Positions 1-10,446 of a stretch of 64,000 bases of DNA are shown here, one piece after another; the stretch's first letter is position 1; each line of letters opens with the position of its first letter. The translations under genes and the position numbers were made by a program. Below the pieces are notes generated by a model that saw only the letters and a program-made list of their open reading frames with translations, was not told where the DNA came from and did not search any database. The DNA lies in assembly GCF_018457165.1 (NCBI RefSeq), contig NZ_JAFMNX010000001.1, positions 1,240,001-1,304,000 of the forward strand. Reading direction: 5' to 3'. Origin of the DNA: Tianweitania aestuarii (GTDB taxonomy: Bacteria > Pseudomonadota > Alphaproteobacteria > Rhizobiales > Rhizobiaceae).

Positions 1-226
1 TGCGACAATCCTTTGAAAAGCTTATGATTAACATTGGTATAGGTTCTGTCAGTTTCCTGCGAACTCTTACCCCACGTCGCGCCTAATTGGCTTGCAAGCC
101 GGCTGCGGAAGGGATAGTCACGCCGCGTTGCAGCAATGCCGCCGCTTATCTCCTTGTGTCGCATCTGCTTTCTCGCGAAGCTGCTGTGCCTTAGATAAGA
201 AGCGTTAGGCTAGCCAAGGTCTGTTC
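1..226 (+). promoter_or_regulatory. Upstream region of the nuo operon
   Basis: No convincing coding sequence is present. A weak sigma-70-like pair can be drawn: TTGAAA at 13-18 and GGTATA at 36-41, 17 bp apart. If used, it would leave a leader of about 180 nt before nuoA. I see no clear regulator site. The window starts inside this region, so further promoter elements may lie outside it. Confidence 0.3.
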
Positions 227-592
227 ATGGACACCCTACTGAGTTCCTATCTTCCGGTCGTGATTTTCATCGGCGTCGCCATGTTGGTTGGCGTCGCGCT
301 AACGGTCGCGCCCTTTCTGGTTGCTTATCGCAATCCCGATCCCGAGAAACTGTCGGCTTACGAGTGCGGCTTCAATGCGTTCGACGATGCGCGCATGAAG
401 TTCGACGTCCGCTTCTACCTGGTGGCGATTCTCTTCATCATCTTCGATCTCGAAGTGGCGTTCCTGTTCCCGTGGGCAGTGTCTTTCGGTGAGATCGGCA
501 TGTTTGGCTTCTGGTCGATGATGGTGTTCCTGGGCATCCTGACGCTCGGCTTCATCTATGAATGGAAGAAGGGAGCACTCGAATGGGATTGA
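227..592 (+). CDS. nuoA: NADH-quinone oxidoreductase subunit A
   Basis: Small membrane subunit of complex I, at the junction of the membrane arm and the quinone site. The 121-residue product has the usual length. Three hydrophobic helices are visible at about 11-34, 64-85 and 95-113. The conserved YECGF motif is at 45-49, in the loop that reaches the quinone cavity, and acidic residues sit in the second helix (FDLEV, 73-77). It is the first gene of a 14-subunit operon on the plus strand. The nuoB start lies 10 bp inside its 3' end, so translation is probably coupled. Confidence 0.97.
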   Translation: MDTLLSSYLPVVIFIGVAMLVGVALTVAPFLVAYRNPDPEKLSAYECGFNAFDDARMKFDVRFYLVAILFIIFDLEVAFLFPWAVSFGEIGMFGFWSMMVFLGILTLGFIYEWKKGALEWD

Positions 593-1191
593 GCCCGACG
601 CCGGTATTTCCGACCAAAGTGACCCCTGAGGGAACACTCGTCGCGCGCCAGCCGCGCGGCATCATCGATCCGAACACCGGCAAGCCGGTTGGCGCGGACG
701 ATCCGTTCTTTGGCGAGATCAACGACGAGCTCGCCGACAAGGGCTTTATCCTCACCTCATCCGAGGCGCTGATCACCTGGGCCCGTTCGGGCTCGCTGAT
801 GTTCATGACTTTCGGTCTGGCCTGTTGTGCGGTGGAGATGATCCACACATCGATGCCGCGCTATGACAGCGAGCGCTTCGGCGTTGCGCCGCGCGCATCA
901 CCGCGCCAGTCGGACATCATGATCGTGTCCGGCACGCTGACCAACAAGATGGCGCCTGCTTTGCGCAAGGTCTACGACCAGATGCCGGAGCCGCGCTACG
1001 TCATCTCGATGGGCTCCTGCGCCAACGGCGGCGGCTATTACCATTATTCCTATTCCGTCGTGCGCGGCTGCGATCGCATCGTGCCGGTGGATATCTATGT
1101 GCCCGGCTGCCCGCCCACTGCGGAAGCCCTTCTGTACGGCATTCTTCTTCTTCAGAAGAAGATCCGCCGCACCGGCACGATCGAGCGGTGA
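583..1191 (+). CDS. nuoB: NADH-quinone oxidoreductase subunit B
   Basis: Peripheral-arm subunit carrying the terminal [4Fe-4S] cluster N2, which passes electrons to ubiquinone. Cluster ligands are visible as the CC pair at 81-82 and cysteines 146 and 176. I place the start at 583 (MGLSPTPV), not at the in-frame ATG at 562: a GGGAG ribosome-binding sequence lies about 8 bp upstream, and rhizobial NuoB proteins begin with a similar MGL sequence. This gives 202 residues. The first 60 residues are rich in Pro and Gly and extend beyond the E. coli-type core, as in other alphaproteobacteria. Confidence 0.97.
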   Translation: MGLSPTPVFPTKVTPEGTLVARQPRGIIDPNTGKPVGADDPFFGEINDELADKGFILTSSEALITWARSGSLMFMTFGLACCAVEMIHTSMPRYDSERFGVAPRASPRQSDIMIVSGTLTNKMAPALRKVYDQMPEPRYVISMGSCANGGGYYHYSYSVVRGCDRIVPVDIYVPGCPPTAEALLYGILLLQKKIRRTGTIER

Positions 1192-1195
1192 GGCC

Positions 1196-1801
1196 ATGAG
1201 CGAAGCTCTCAACGATCTTGCTGCCTATCTCGGTGAAAAGCTGGGCAATCGGCTGGAAAAAGCCGTTGTGGTTCACGGCGAGCTGACGATCACTGTGCCG
1301 GCGCCCGTTATCGTGGAAGTCGTATCCTTCCTGAAACGCGACGCGCAGTGCCAGTTCATCTCGATCCTGGATGTCTGCGGTGCGGACTATCCTTCGCGGC
1401 CGCAGCGCTTCGATGTGGTTTATCACTTCCTGTCGCCGCGTCAGAACCAGCGCATCCGCATCAAGGTTCTGACGGACGAAGATACGCCGGTGCCGTCCAT
1501 CATCAGCGTTTTCCCGGGCGCCGACTGGTATGAGCGCGAGACCTACGACCTCTACGGCATTCTGTTCTCCGGTCATCCGGATCTGCGCCGCATCCTGACT
1601 GACTACGGTTTCGAAGGTCATCCACTGCGCAAGGACTTCCCGTTGACGGGCTTCGTCGAAGTTCGCTACGACGACGAGGTGAAGCGCGTGGTCTACGAAC
1701 CGGTGGATCTCAAGCAGGAATTCCGCAACTTCGACTTCCTGTCTCCGTGGGAAGGTACCGATTACGTGCTGCCCGGCGACGAGAAGTCGAAGGCGAATTA
1801 A
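1196..1801 (+). CDS. nuoC: NADH-quinone oxidoreductase subunit C
   Basis: Thirty-kDa-type subunit of the peripheral arm, docking next to NuoD at the quinone-binding module. The signature [10 protein letters not shown] is at 113-122, followed by the conserved HPDLRRIL and HPLRKDFPL segments. The start at 1196 (MSEALNDL) is 4 bp after the nuoB stop. Longer in-frame starts would run back through nuoB and are rejected. The product is 201 residues. It is separate from NuoD, unlike the fused NuoCD of enterobacteria. Confidence 0.97.
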   Translation: MSEALNDLAAYLGEKLGNRLEKAVVVHGELTITVPAPVIVEVVSFLKRDAQCQFISILDVCGADYPSRPQRFDVVYHFLSPRQNQRIRIKVLTDEDTPVPSIISVFPGADWYERETYDLYGILFSGHPDLRRILTDYGFEGHPLRKDFPLTGFVEVRYDDEVKRVVYEPVDLKQEFRNFDFLSPWEGTDYVLPGDEKSKAN

Positions 1802-1810
1802 GGCGCTAAA

Positions 1811-3001
1811 ATGCCCGAAACATCCGTTCGCAATTTCAACATCAACTTCGGCCCGCAGCACCCTGCGGCACACGGCGTTCTGCGCCTCGTGCTGGAGCTC
1901 GACGGCGAAGTGGTGGATCGCGTCGATCCGCATATCGGCCTGCTCCATCGCGGCACCGAGAAGCTGATCGAAGCTAAGACCTATCTGCAGGCCGTTCCGT
2001 ATTTCGATCGCCTCGATTACTGCGCGCCGATGAGCCAGGAGCATGCCTTTGCTCTGGCTGTGGAGCGTCTGCTCGAGATCGAAGTTCCGAAGCGCGGCCA
2101 GCTCATCCGCGTGCTTTGTTGCGAACTCAGCCGCTGCATGTCGCACATCCTCAACGTCACGACTCAGGCGCTTGATATCGGCGCCTTGACCCCGCCGCTG
2201 TGGGGCTTCGTCGAACGCGAGCGGATGAACACGTTCTATGAGCGGATTTCCGGCTCGCGCATGCACGCAGCCTATTTCCGTCCCGGCGGCGTTCATCAGG
2301 ACATTCCGGACCAGATCATCGAGGACATGGGCAACTGGCTCGATCCGTTCCTCAAGACCCTCGACGATCTCGACAGCCTGATGACGGGCAATCGCATCTT
2401 CAAGCAGCGCAACGTCGATATCGGTGTCGTGTCTCTCGATGAGGCTTGGGAGCGTGGCTTCTCCGGTGTGATGGTACGCGGCTCGGGCGCTGCCTGGGAT
2501 CTGCGCAAGTCGCAGCCCTATGAGTGCTATTCCGAGATGGAATTCGACATTCCGATCGGCAAGAACGGCGACTGCTATGATCGCTACCTAATTCGCATGG
2601 AAGAGATGCGCCAGTCGGCGCGCATCATGCGCCAATGCATCGATCGTCTGCTTGGAGCGGAAAAGGTCGGCCCGGTGTCGAACACCGACGGCAAGGTCGT
2701 TCCGCCGAAACGCGCTGCGATGAAGCGGTCGATGGAAGCGCTCATCCATCACTTCAAGCTCTACACCGAAGGCTACAAGGTGCCGGCCGGCGAGGTCTAT
2801 GCCGCCGTTGAAGCACCGAAAGGCGAGTTCGGCGTTTATCTCGTGTCCGACGGCACCAACAAGCCGTATCGTTGCAAGCTGCGCGCACCAGGCTTCGCGC
2901 ATCTTTCGGCGATGGATTTCATGTGCAGGGGCCATCTTCTGGCCGACGTGAGCGCCGTTCTCGGCTCGCTCGATATCGTGTTTGGTGAGGTCGACCGCTA
3001 A
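1811..3001 (+). CDS. nuoD: NADH-quinone oxidoreductase subunit D
   Basis: Forty-nine-kDa subunit forming, with NuoB, the quinone-reduction site. The 396-residue product has the expected length. The N-terminal [10 protein letters not shown] segment (13-22) carries the His near the quinone head group, and the family signature [11 protein letters not shown] is at 41-51. It sits between nuoC and nuoE, 9 bp after the nuoC stop. Confidence 0.97.
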   Translation: MPETSVRNFNINFGPQHPAAHGVLRLVLELDGEVVDRVDPHIGLLHRGTEKLIEAKTYLQAVPYFDRLDYCAPMSQEHAFALAVERLLEIEVPKRGQLIRVLCCELSRCMSHILNVTTQALDIGALTPPLWGFVERERMNTFYERISGSRMHAAYFRPGGVHQDIPDQIIEDMGNWLDPFLKTLDDLDSLMTGNRIFKQRNVDIGVVSLDEAWERGFSGVMVRGSGAAWDLRKSQPYECYSEMEFDIPIGKNGDCYDRYLIRMEEMRQSARIMRQCIDRLLGAEKVGPVSNTDGKVVPPKRAAMKRSMEALIHHFKLYTEGYKVPAGEVYAAVEAPKGEFGVYLVSDGTNKPYRCKLRAPGFAHLSAMDFMCRGHLLADVSAVLGSLDIVFGEVDR

Positions 3002-3002
3002 A

Positions 3003-4076
3003 ATGTCCGTTCGTCGCCTTGCAGAGCCCGCAGTTCAGCCAGCCAGCTTCGCCTTTAACGAGGAAAACGCTGCCTGGGCTGACCGCGCCATCGCCAAATA
3101 TCCGGAAGGCCGCCAGCAGTCCGCCGTGATCCCGCTGCTCATGCGGGCACAGGAACAGGAAGGCTGGGTTTCGAAGGCTGCCATCGAGACTGTCGCTGAT
3201 ATGCTGGGCATGCCCTATATCCGCGTTCTCGAGGTTGCGACCTTCTACACTCAGTATCAGCTGAAGCCGGTTGGTACGAAGGGGCATGTGCAGGTTTGCG
3301 GCACCACGCCCTGCATGGTGCGCGGCGCCGGCGCGTTGATGGATGTGTGCCGCTCCAAGATCCATCACGACCAGTTCCACACCAATGAAAGCGGCACGCT
3401 GTCCTGGGAAGAGGTCGAATGCCTCGGCGCCTGCGTGAACGCGCCGATGGTCATGGTGTTCAAGGATACCTATGAAGACCTGACACCGGACCGTCTGGCT
3501 GAGATCATCGATGCTTTCGAGGCGGGCAATCCGCCTCAGCCCGGTCCGCAGATCGATCGTTTCTATTCCGCTCCGGCTTCCGGCTTCACGTCGCTGACCG
3601 ACGAGCAGGCCATTCAGGACAACGCCCGCGAATGGCGTGAGAAGCGCAAGCAGGCATGGTCGGCCGAAGCGGCACCGGCAACCGGAGAAACGGCTGCGCC
3701 GCCGTCGGAGGCCGCACGACCGAAAACGGATGCGGCTGAAACCAATCCAACCATCAAGTCGCCATCGCCGGAAAAGACCAACCCTGCGGCCGAACGCGCC
3801 GATAGCGTGAAGGCACCGACTGGCAACGCCGCCGAGGCCAACAAGGCCGATCCTTCCGTTGAGGGTGAGGCCAAGCAGCGCAAGAACAGCACCGAGAAGG
3901 AAGGCGACGAGAGCCTGAAGGCTCCGGAGCTTTTCAAGGAAGAACCGGTTGGTGCTGACGCCAAGGGTGAAGCAGCATCCGACGCCGACACGACGAGCGC
4001 TGGCAAGGATATGGCCGGTCATCCGGATGCCGAAGCTGAAGGCAAGTCTGGCAGCAAAGACGGTGAGGCAAGCTGA
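3003..4076 (+). CDS. nuoE: NADH-quinone oxidoreductase subunit E with long C-terminal extension
   Basis: Twenty-four-kDa-type subunit of the NADH-dehydrogenase module, holding the [2Fe-2S] cluster N1a. Ligands are cysteines 99, 104, 140 and 144 in a thioredoxin-like fold covering about residues 20-180. I start at 3003 (MSVRRLAEP), 1 bp after the nuoD stop, giving 357 residues. The canonical domain ends near residue 215. The remaining 140 or so residues are low-complexity, rich in Ala, Glu, Lys, Pro and Asp, with no recognisable fold and probably disordered. Tail-bearing NuoE proteins are known in rhizobia, but the role of the tail is unknown to me. The nuoF start overlaps the stop (TGATG). 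Confidence 0.96.
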   Translation: MSVRRLAEPAVQPASFAFNEENAAWADRAIAKYPEGRQQSAVIPLLMRAQEQEGWVSKAAIETVADMLGMPYIRVLEVATFYTQYQLKPVGTKGHVQVCGTTPCMVRGAGALMDVCRSKIHHDQFHTNESGTLSWEEVECLGACVNAPMVMVFKDTYEDLTPDRLAEIIDAFEAGNPPQPGPQIDRFYSAPASGFTSLTDEQAIQDNAREWREKRKQAWSAEAAPATGETAAPPSEAARPKTDAAETNPTIKSPSPEKTNPAAERADSVKAPTGNAAEANKADPSVEGEAKQRKNSTEKEGDESLKAPELFKEEPVGADAKGEAASDADTTSAGKDMAGHPDAEAEGKSGSKDGEAS

Positions 4077-5380
4077 TGCTCGCAGATAAGGACCGCATCT
4101 TCACCAATATCTACGGCCGTTTCGACCAATCGATCCAGGGTGCGATGGCGCGCGGATTGTGGGACGGAACGGACGAGATCATCGCAAAGGGTCGCGACTG
4201 GATCATCAACGAGATGAAGGCGTCCGGCCTGCGTGGCCGCGGCGGCGCTGGATTCCCGACCGGTCTCAAGTGGTCCTTCATGCCGAAGAACACGGAAGGG
4301 CGTCCGTCCTATCTCGTGGTCAACGCCGATGAGTCGGAGCCTGGCACCTGCAAGGACCGAGAAATTCTGCGCCACGATCCGCATACGCTGGTCGAGGGCT
4401 GCCTGATTGCCGGTTTCGCGATGGGCGCAACCGCTGCCTACATCTATGTTCGCGGCGAGTTCATCCGCGAGCGCGAAGCGCTGCAGCGGGCGATCGACGA
4501 AGCCTATGAGATGGGTTTCATCGGCAAGAACAACAAGAACGGCTACGATTTCGAGATCTACGTTCACCACGGCGCGGGCGCTTATATCTGTGGTGAGGAA
4601 ACGGCCTTGCTCGAGAGCCTCGAAGGCAAGAAGGGCCAGCCGCGCCTGAAGCCGCCATTCCCGGCGAATATGGGTCTTTATGGCTGCCCCACGACCGTCA
4701 ACAACGTCGAGTCGATTGCGGTCGCACCGACCATTCTTCGTCGCGGCGCCAGCTGGTTCTCGTCCATCGGCCGTCCGAACAATGTCGGCACCAAGCTGTT
4801 CATGCTGGTCGGGCACGTCAACACGCCCTGCACGGTTGAAGAAGCCATGGGCATCTCCTTCCGCGAGCTGGTGGAAAAGCACGGCGGCGGTATTCGCGGC
4901 GGCTGGGACAATCTGCTTGCCGTTATTCCCGGCGGCGCATCCTGCCCGGTGGTGAAGGCGGAAGACATCATCGATTGCCCGATGGACTTCGATGGCCTGC
5001 GCGAACGCAAGTCATCCTTCGGCACGGCAGCCGTGATCGTGATGGACAAGTCGACGGATATCGTGAAGGCAATCGCGCGGCTGTCCTACTTCTTCAAGCA
5101 TGAAAGCTGCGGCCAGTGCACGCCTTGCCGCGAAGGCACGGGCTGGATGTGGCGTGTGATGGAGCGGCTGGTGCGCGGCGAAGCGCAAAAGCGTGAAATC
5201 GACATGCTGCTGGACGTGACGAAGCAGGTCGAAGGTCATACGATCTGCGCACTTGGCGATGCGGCAGCATGGCCGATCCAGGGTCTGATCCGTAATTTCC
5301 GGCCCGAGATCGAACGTCGTATCGATGAGTTTTCCTACAACGCGCACCGTGTCGAGCCGGTGCTGGTTGCTGCGGAATAA
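4076..5380 (+). CDS. nuoF: NADH-quinone oxidoreductase subunit F
   Basis: NADH-binding, FMN-containing subunit where electrons enter complex I. The glycine-rich NADH motif [10 protein letters not shown] is at 54-63. The FMN-region motif [14 protein letters not shown] begins at 166. Cluster N3 ligands are C345, C348 and C351 (CGQCTPC) with C391. Length 434 residues is normal. The ATG overlaps the nuoE TGA by one base, suggesting coupled translation of the two partner subunits. Confidence 0.98.
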   Translation: MLADKDRIFTNIYGRFDQSIQGAMARGLWDGTDEIIAKGRDWIINEMKASGLRGRGGAGFPTGLKWSFMPKNTEGRPSYLVVNADESEPGTCKDREILRHDPHTLVEGCLIAGFAMGATAAYIYVRGEFIREREALQRAIDEAYEMGFIGKNNKNGYDFEIYVHHGAGAYICGEETALLESLEGKKGQPRLKPPFPANMGLYGCPTTVNNVESIAVAPTILRRGASWFSSIGRPNNVGTKLFMLVGHVNTPCTVEEAMGISFRELVEKHGGGIRGGWDNLLAVIPGGASCPVVKAEDIIDCPMDFDGLRERKSSFGTAAVIVMDKSTDIVKAIARLSYFFKHESCGQCTPCREGTGWMWRVMERLVRGEAQKREIDMLLDVTKQVEGHTICALGDAAAWPIQGLIRNFRPEIERRIDEFSYNAHRVEPVLVAAE

Positions 5381-5398
5381 GGGTACGGGATCAGCGAG

Positions 5399-5437
5399 CC
5401 TGGCACGGCATTGAGATCAAGGATCTCGCAGCGCCAG
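5399..5437 (+). other. Structured nuoF-nuoG spacer
   Basis: The 124-bp gap between nuoF and nuoG contains a perfect hairpin, GAGATC (5413-5418), loop AAG, GATCTC (5422-5427). It is nested in a wider CCTGGC/GCCAG pairing (5399-5404 with 5433-5437). There is no T-run, so it is not a classic terminator. It could be an mRNA processing or stability element. Confidence 0.35.
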
Positions 5438-5504
5438 CAGGCACGATATTGGTAGAGTGGATCAGGAGGCACTGGCCTTCAGGATCCAAAGGAATTGGCA
5501 GATC

Positions 5505-7589
5505 ATGGCTAAGCTCAAGGTCGACGGGAAAGAAATAGAGGTACCCGACCACTACACGCTGCTTCAGGCAGCGGAGGATGCGGGTGCCGAGGTGCCGCGT
5601 TTCTGTTTCCATGAGCGGTTGTCGATCGCCGGAAACTGCCGCATGTGCCTGGTCGAGGTAAAGGGTGGACCTCCCAAGCCGCAGGCTTCCTGCGCCATGG
5701 GTGTCAAGGATCTGCGTCCGGGTCCGAACGGCGAGCTGCCGGAAATGTTCACCAACACGCCGATGGTCAAGAAGGCCCGCGAAGGCGTGATGGAGTTCCT
5801 GCTCATCAACCATCCGCTGGATTGCCCGATCTGCGATCAGGGCGGCGAGTGCGATCTGCAGGACCAGGCGATGGCCTTCGGCGTCGACGCTTCCCGCTAT
5901 GGTGAGAACAAGCGCGCGGTTGAAGACAAGTATATCGGTCCGCTGGTCAAGACGATCATGACGCGCTGCATCCACTGCACGCGCTGCGTCCGCTTCACCA
6001 CTGAAGTTGCCGGCATTTCCGAGCTCGGTTTGATCGGCCGCGGCGAGGATGCCGAGATCACCACCTATCTCGAACAGGCGATGACGTCCGAACTGCAGGG
6101 CAATGTCATCGATCTCTGCCCGGTCGGCGCGCTCACCTCGCGTCCCTATGCTTTCCAGGCGCGTCCTTGGGAGTTGTCGAAGACGGAATCGATCGACGTC
6201 ATGGATGCGGTAGGTTCGGCGATCCGCGTTGATACGCGCGGCCGCGAAGTCATGCGCATCATGCCGCGCGTGAATGACGAAGTGAACGAGGAGTGGATCT
6301 CCGACAAGACCCGCTTCATCTGGGATGGCCTGCGCACACAGCGGCTCGATCGTCCTTACATCCGTCGCGGCGGTCGCCTGCAGCCGGCAAGCTGGGCCGA
6401 AGCCTTTGCAGCGGTGAAGACGGCTATGGCCGGCAAGGCGGGTGACCGTGTCGGTGCGATTGCTGGCGACCTGGCAACCGTCGAGGAAATGTACGCGCTG
6501 AAGAGCCTGATGGGCTCGGTCGGTTCGGCCAACATCGATTGCCGCCAGGATGGTGCAGCACTCGATCCCGCTCACGGCCGCGCAAGCTACATCTTCAATC
6601 CGACCATCGACGGCATCGAACAGGCTGACGCCGTTCTGATCATCGGCTCGAATCCGCGCTTCGAAGCCTCGGTGCTGAATGCGCGCATTCGCAAGGCATG
6701 GCGTCAGAAGGGCATGCCGATCGGCGTGATTGGCGACATGGGCGATCTGCGTTACGACTACGAGATGCTCGGTGCCGGCACGGATACGCTGACCCAGCTG
6801 TCTGATGGCAAGCTCGACTTCCTCGATGTCCTGAACAAGGCCGAGCGTCCGCTGATCATCGTAGGGCAGGGCGCTTTGGCGCGTGCCGATGGTTCGGCTG
6901 TTCTGTCGGCTGCAGCAAAGCTCGCCGAGTCCGTGGGCGCCGTCGCTGAAGACTGGAACGGCTTTGCGGTGCTTCATACTGCGGCAGCGCGCGTCGGCGG
7001 TCTCGATATCGGTTTTGTGCCGGGCTCGAACGGCAAGTCGGTTGCCCAGATGATGGGTGCGCTCGATGTGCTCTTCCTGCTTGGCGCCGATGAGTTCGAC
7101 ATGAACCAGATCGGTGCGGACACGTTCACCGTATACATCGGCAGCCATGGCGATGCCGGCGCACATCGTGCTGATGTCATTCTTCCAGGTGCCACCTACA
7201 CGGAAAAGTCCGGTTTGTTCGTGAACACCGAAGGTCGTGTTCAGCTTGCCAACCGTGCCGGCTTTGCGCCAGGCGAAGCCAAGGAAGACTGGGCCATCCT
7301 GCGCGCTCTGTCTGACGTCCTCGGCCATAAGCTGCCGTTCGACAACCTGGCTCAGCTGCGTGCCAAGCTCTTTGCCGAGTTCCCGCATCTGGCCGCGATC
7401 GATGAGATCGCGCCAGCGGATATGGCGGGCCTTTCGGCTCTGGCCGATCTTGGTGGCGACTTCGAGCGTGGCGCTTTTGTTTCTCCGGTGAAGGACTTCT
7501 ACCTCACCAACCCGATTGCCCGTGCATCTGCTGTGATGGCCGAATGCTCTTCGCTTGCGCAGAGCGGTTTCCAGCAGGCAGCGGAATAA
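5505..7589 (+). CDS. nuoG: NADH-quinone oxidoreductase subunit G
   Basis: Largest peripheral subunit, carrying a chain of Fe-S clusters. The ferredoxin-type [2Fe-2S] ligands are C34, C45, C48 and C63. The His-Cys region (H103, C107, C110, C116) and the following CIHCTRC group (C155, C158, C161) give the [4Fe-4S] sites, then a molybdopterin-oxidoreductase-like domain follows. I start at 5505 (MAKLKVDG), preceded by AAGGA about 11 bp away, and not at the in-frame 5457 codon. The product is 694 residues, usual for rhizobia and shorter than in E. coli. Confidence 0.97.
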   Translation: MAKLKVDGKEIEVPDHYTLLQAAEDAGAEVPRFCFHERLSIAGNCRMCLVEVKGGPPKPQASCAMGVKDLRPGPNGELPEMFTNTPMVKKAREGVMEFLLINHPLDCPICDQGGECDLQDQAMAFGVDASRYGENKRAVEDKYIGPLVKTIMTRCIHCTRCVRFTTEVAGISELGLIGRGEDAEITTYLEQAMTSELQGNVIDLCPVGALTSRPYAFQARPWELSKTESIDVMDAVGSAIRVDTRGREVMRIMPRVNDEVNEEWISDKTRFIWDGLRTQRLDRPYIRRGGRLQPASWAEAFAAVKTAMAGKAGDRVGAIAGDLATVEEMYALKSLMGSVGSANIDCRQDGAALDPAHGRASYIFNPTIDGIEQADAVLIIGSNPRFEASVLNARIRKAWRQKGMPIGVIGDMGDLRYDYEMLGAGTDTLTQLSDGKLDFLDVLNKAERPLIIVGQGALARADGSAVLSAAAKLAESVGAVAEDWNGFAVLHTAAARVGGLDIGFVPGSNGKSVAQMMGALDVLFLLGADEFDMNQIGADTFTVYIGSHGDAGAHRADVILPGATYTEKSGLFVNTEGRVQLANRAGFAPGEAKEDWAILRALSDVLGHKLPFDNLAQLRAKLFAEFPHLAAIDEIAPADMAGLSALADLGGDFERGAFVSPVKDFYLTNPIARASAVMAECSSLAQSGFQQAAE

Positions 7590-7592
7590 GAG

Positions 7593-8645
7593 ATGGCGAT
7601 GGAAACTTCCTTCTTCTGGGTCTATGTCTGGCCGCCACTGCTCATCCTGATCCAGTCGCTGGTTCTGGTGGTGATCCTGCTCGTGGGCGTGGCCTACCTG
7701 CTTTACGCCGACCGCAAGATCTGGGCCGCCGTTCAGCTGCGCCGCGGCCCGAACGTGGTCGGTCCATGGGGTACGCTCCAGGCATTTGCCGATCTGTTGA
7801 AGTTCGTCTTCAAGGAGCCGGTGATTCCGTCCGGCGCCAACAAGGCCGTGTTCCTGTTGGCACCAATGGTCTCCGCCGTTCTGGCGATCGCGGCCTGGGC
7901 CGTTATCCCGGTGAGCGAAGGCTGGGCTATTGCCAGCATCAACGTCGGCGTTCTCTACATCTTCGCGATTACTTCGCTTGAAGTGTATGGCGTGATCATG
8001 GGCGGTTGGGCGTCGAACTCGAAATACCCGTTTCTGGGCGCGCTGCGTTCGGCTGCACAGATGGTGTCTTATGAAGTCTCGATCGGCTTCGTGATCGTCA
8101 CCGTGCTTCTCACCGTCGGCTCGCTTAACCTGACGGACATCGTTCTGTCGCAGCATACCGGCCTTGGCACGATGCTCGGCCTGCCGAACACGTTCCTCGA
8201 CTGGAACTGGCTGGCACTGTTCCCGATGTTCATCATCTTCTTTATTTCGGCGCTGGCTGAAACGAACCGTCCGCCCTTCGATCTGGTTGAAGCCGAGTCG
8301 GAACTCGTCGCCGGTCATATGATCGAATATTCGTCGACGCCGTTCCTCTTGTTCTTCCTTGGCGAGTATGTCGCGATTGTCTTGATGTGCGCGCTCACCA
8401 CCATCCTGTTCCTGGGTGGATGGCTGCCGCCGTTCGACTTTGCCCCCTTCACCTGGGTGCCGGGCGTCATCTGGTTCGTGCTGAAGCTGTGCATGGTCTT
8501 CTTCATGTTCGCGATGGTGAAGGCCTTTGTTCCGCGCTATCGCTATGACCAGCTGATGCGTCTGGGCTGGAAGATCTTCCTGCCCATCTCGCTGGCGATG
8601 GTTGTGCTTACGGCGGCCTTTCTCAAGATCACAGGGTTCGCCTGA
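7593..8645 (+). CDS. nuoH: NADH-quinone oxidoreductase subunit H
   Basis: Membrane subunit that closes the quinone cavity and links it to the proton-pumping arm. The 350-residue product is strongly hydrophobic, with about eight transmembrane helices. The conserved loop [16 protein letters not shown] is present. The start at 7593 (MAM...) is 3 bp after nuoG; the second Met, two codons on, is equally possible. Confidence 0.97.
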   Translation: MAMETSFFWVYVWPPLLILIQSLVLVVILLVGVAYLLYADRKIWAAVQLRRGPNVVGPWGTLQAFADLLKFVFKEPVIPSGANKAVFLLAPMVSAVLAIAAWAVIPVSEGWAIASINVGVLYIFAITSLEVYGVIMGGWASNSKYPFLGALRSAAQMVSYEVSIGFVIVTVLLTVGSLNLTDIVLSQHTGLGTMLGLPNTFLDWNWLALFPMFIIFFISALAETNRPPFDLVEAESELVAGHMIEYSSTPFLLFFLGEYVAIVLMCALTTILFLGGWLPPFDFAPFTWVPGVIWFVLKLCMVFFMFAMVKAFVPRYRYDQLMRLGWKIFLPISLAMVVLTAAFLKITGFA

Positions 8646-8646
8646 T

Positions 8647-8838
8647 ATGTCGCTTTCCATGATCGGTGCATTGGTTGGCTTGGTGATCGCGCTCGGCTTT
8701 GCCGCGTTCAGCCTTGCGCTCAGCCGGCGCGTCGATCTGGATGAAACACGTAAGGCACTGCACGTAAGTGCCTTGATTCAAATGATTGTTCTTCCTGCTG
8801 CGGGCTGGTTCGTCGCGCCTGCCTTATTTGGAGACTGA
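8647..8838 (+). CDS. Small two-helix membrane protein inside the nuo operon
   Basis: A 63-residue ORF fits exactly between nuoH (1-bp gap) and nuoI (2-bp gap), so it is surely translated with the operon. Two hydrophobic helices are visible, at about 5-25 and 38-58, joined by a charged loop ([11 protein letters not shown], 26-36). It matches none of the 14 Nuo subunits. It could be an accessory or assembly protein of the membrane arm. I recall uncharacterised small proteins at this place in some related genomes but cannot name a family. The position and reading-frame fit are seen; the complex I role is inferred. Confidence 0.8.
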   Translation: MSLSMIGALVGLVIALGFAAFSLALSRRVDLDETRKALHVSALIQMIVLPAAGWFVAPALFGD

Positions 8839-8840
8839 GG

Positions 8841-9332
8841 ATGTCCGCCTTTGCCCAGGCCGCAAAGTCTCTGCTGCTGATTGAATTCGTAAAGGCGTTC
8901 GGCCTTTCCATGCGGCAGTTCTTTGCACCCAAGCACACGATCAACTACCCGCACGAAAAAGGGCCAGTGAGCCCGCGCTTTCGTGGCGAACATGCTTTGC
9001 GCCGTTATCCCAACGGTGAAGAACGCTGCATTGCCTGCAAGCTGTGCGAAGCGATCTGCCCGGCGCAGGCCATTACCATCGAGGCCGGCCCGCGCCGCAA
9101 CGATGGCACCCGCCGCACCGTGCGTTACGACATCGATATGGTGAAATGCATCTATTGCGGCTTCTGCCAGGAAGCCTGCCCGGTGGATGCGATCGTGGAA
9201 GGGCCGAACTTCGAGTTCGCCACCGAAACCCGCGAAGAGCTTTACTACGACAAGGACAAGCTGTTGGCGAACGGCGACCGTTGGGAGCGCGAACTTGCGC
9301 GCAACATCCAGCTCGACGCGCCGTATCGCTGA
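8841..9332 (+). CDS. nuoI: NADH-quinone oxidoreductase subunit I
   Basis: Ferredoxin-like subunit with two [4Fe-4S] clusters (N6a and N6b) that feed electrons to NuoB. Ligands are C63, C66, C69, C73 and C103, C106, C109, C113, in two CxxCxxCxxxCP motifs. The N-terminal amphipathic region (about 1-30) anchors it to NuoH. The length of 163 residues is typical. Confidence 0.98.
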   Translation: MSAFAQAAKSLLLIEFVKAFGLSMRQFFAPKHTINYPHEKGPVSPRFRGEHALRRYPNGEERCIACKLCEAICPAQAITIEAGPRRNDGTRRTVRYDIDMVKCIYCGFCQEACPVDAIVEGPNFEFATETREELYYDKDKLLANGDRWERELARNIQLDAPYR

Positions 9333-9351
9333 TAACCAGGGGTGAGGGCGC

Positions 9352-9423
9352 ATGATCCGTCTGCACAGCTTGGAAGACACCAGACCGCGAATGATCCTTC
9401 CCCTTTCGCGGAACGCAAATTAA
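9352..9423 (+). CDS. Possible 23-residue ORF in the nuoI-nuoJ gap
   Basis: The 172-bp nuoI-nuoJ gap is unusually long for this operon. It holds a short ORF (MIRLHSLEDTRP...) starting 19 bp after nuoI behind a GGTGAGGG sequence, and ending at 9423. It has no hydrophobic stretch and no similarity I recognise. It may be chance or a leader peptide. Only conservation or ribosome-profiling data would decide. Confidence 0.2.
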   Translation: MIRLHSLEDTRPRMILPLSRNAN

Positions 9424-9465
9424 GAGGAGCTGGCATCTGCCCGAGGGGGTAAGCTGCCTGCATGT

Positions 9466-9482
9466 CGTGTTCTCCGAACACG
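9466..9482. repeat. 17-bp perfect inverted repeat before nuoJ
   Basis: CGTGTTC-TCC-GAACACG is a perfect 7-bp stem with a 3-nt loop, ending 22 bp before the nuoJ start. The GTTC/GAAC halves face each other and so do not form a LexA-type direct repeat. It could be an mRNA-processing hairpin or a protein-binding palindrome. Confidence 0.45.
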
Positions 9483-9504
9483 GCGCCGAGAACCGAGGAT
9501 ACCC

Positions 9505-10125
9505 ATGCTGACCGGTATAGAGGCGGCCTTTTTCTATCTTTTCGCTTTCGTCGCCGTGGCGTCTGCCTTCATGGTGATCGCGGCGAAGAACCCCGTTCAT
9601 TCGGTTCTTTTCCTGATCCTCACCTTCTTCAACGCCGCCGGCCTGTTTCTGCTGACGGGTGCCGAGTTCCTGGCGATGATTCTGCTGGTGGTTTATGTCG
9701 GCGCGGTGGCGGTTCTCTTCTTGTTCGTCGTGATGATGCTCGACGTCGACTTCGCAGCCTTGAAGAGCGGTGCGCTTCAATATGCGCCGGTTGGCGCACT
9801 CGTCGGCATCGTTCTGGCGGCCGAGTTGATCGTGGTTGCGGGTGGATACGCCTTCACGCCTGAGCTTGCGGCAACGGCATCCATGCCGACGCCCGATCTC
9901 GCGGTGCGCAGCAACACGGCAGCGCTCGGCGACATTCTGTACACGCATTACGTCCATTACTTCCAGATGGCCGGTCTGATCCTGCTGGTTGCGATGATCG
10001 GCGCGATCGTGCTGACGCTTCGTCATAAGCCGAACGTGCGCCGCCAGTCGGTTGCCGCTCAGGTCGCGCGGACGCCGGCAACGGCGATCGAGGTCAAGAA
10101 GGTCGAGACGGGCAAGGGTATCTGA
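9505..10125 (+). CDS. nuoJ: NADH-quinone oxidoreductase subunit J
   Basis: Membrane-arm subunit, 206 residues, with about five transmembrane helices. The conserved glycine-rich helix containing [18 protein letters not shown] matches the hinge helix of NuoJ. An alanine- and valine-rich periplasmic loop lies before the last helix, and the C-terminal tail is basic. The start at 9505 has GAGGA about 6 bp upstream. nuoK follows after 2 bp. Confidence 0.96.
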   Translation: MLTGIEAAFFYLFAFVAVASAFMVIAAKNPVHSVLFLILTFFNAAGLFLLTGAEFLAMILLVVYVGAVAVLFLFVVMMLDVDFAALKSGALQYAPVGALVGIVLAAELIVVAGGYAFTPELAATASMPTPDLAVRSNTAALGDILYTHYVHYFQMAGLILLVAMIGAIVLTLRHKPNVRRQSVAAQVARTPATAIEVKKVETGKGI

Positions 10126-10127
10126 CC

Positions 10128-10436
10128 ATGGAAGTAGGCATCTCCCACTTTTTGACCGTTTCGGCCGTTCTGTTCACGCTCGGCATCTTCGGCATCTTTT
10201 TGAACCGCAAGAACATCATCGTCATTTTGATGTCGGTCGAGTTGATCCTGTTGGCGGTCAACTTGAACTTCGTCGCCTTCTCCAGCGTACTGGGCGATCT
10301 GGTTGGCCAGGTCTTTGCCTTGTTCGTTCTGACGGTGGCAGCCGCAGAGGCGGCCATCGGACTTGCGATCCTTGTGGTCTTCTATCGCAATCGCGGCTCC
10401 ATCGCGGTTGAAGATGTTAATGCGATGAAGGGCTGA
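10128..10436 (+). CDS. nuoK: NADH-quinone oxidoreductase subunit K
   Basis: MrpC-like membrane subunit, 102 residues with three helices, taking part in the proton path of complex I. The conserved Glu in MSVELIL (second helix) and the Glu in [10 protein letters not shown] (third helix) are present. It lies 2 bp after nuoJ and 10 bp before nuoL. Confidence 0.97.
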   Translation: MEVGISHFLTVSAVLFTLGIFGIFLNRKNIIVILMSVELILLAVNLNFVAFSSVLGDLVGQVFALFVLTVAAAEAAIGLAILVVFYRNRGSIAVEDVNAMKG

Positions 10437-10446
10437 CGGCAGCGCC

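Noticed and set aside
5391-8660. Minus-strand ORF of 1089 codons opposite nuoG and nuoH
   Set aside because: It is antisense to two certain genes. Its Arg/His/Asp/Gln-rich composition is what the reverse of GC-rich codons gives; it has no motif and no ribosome-binding site.
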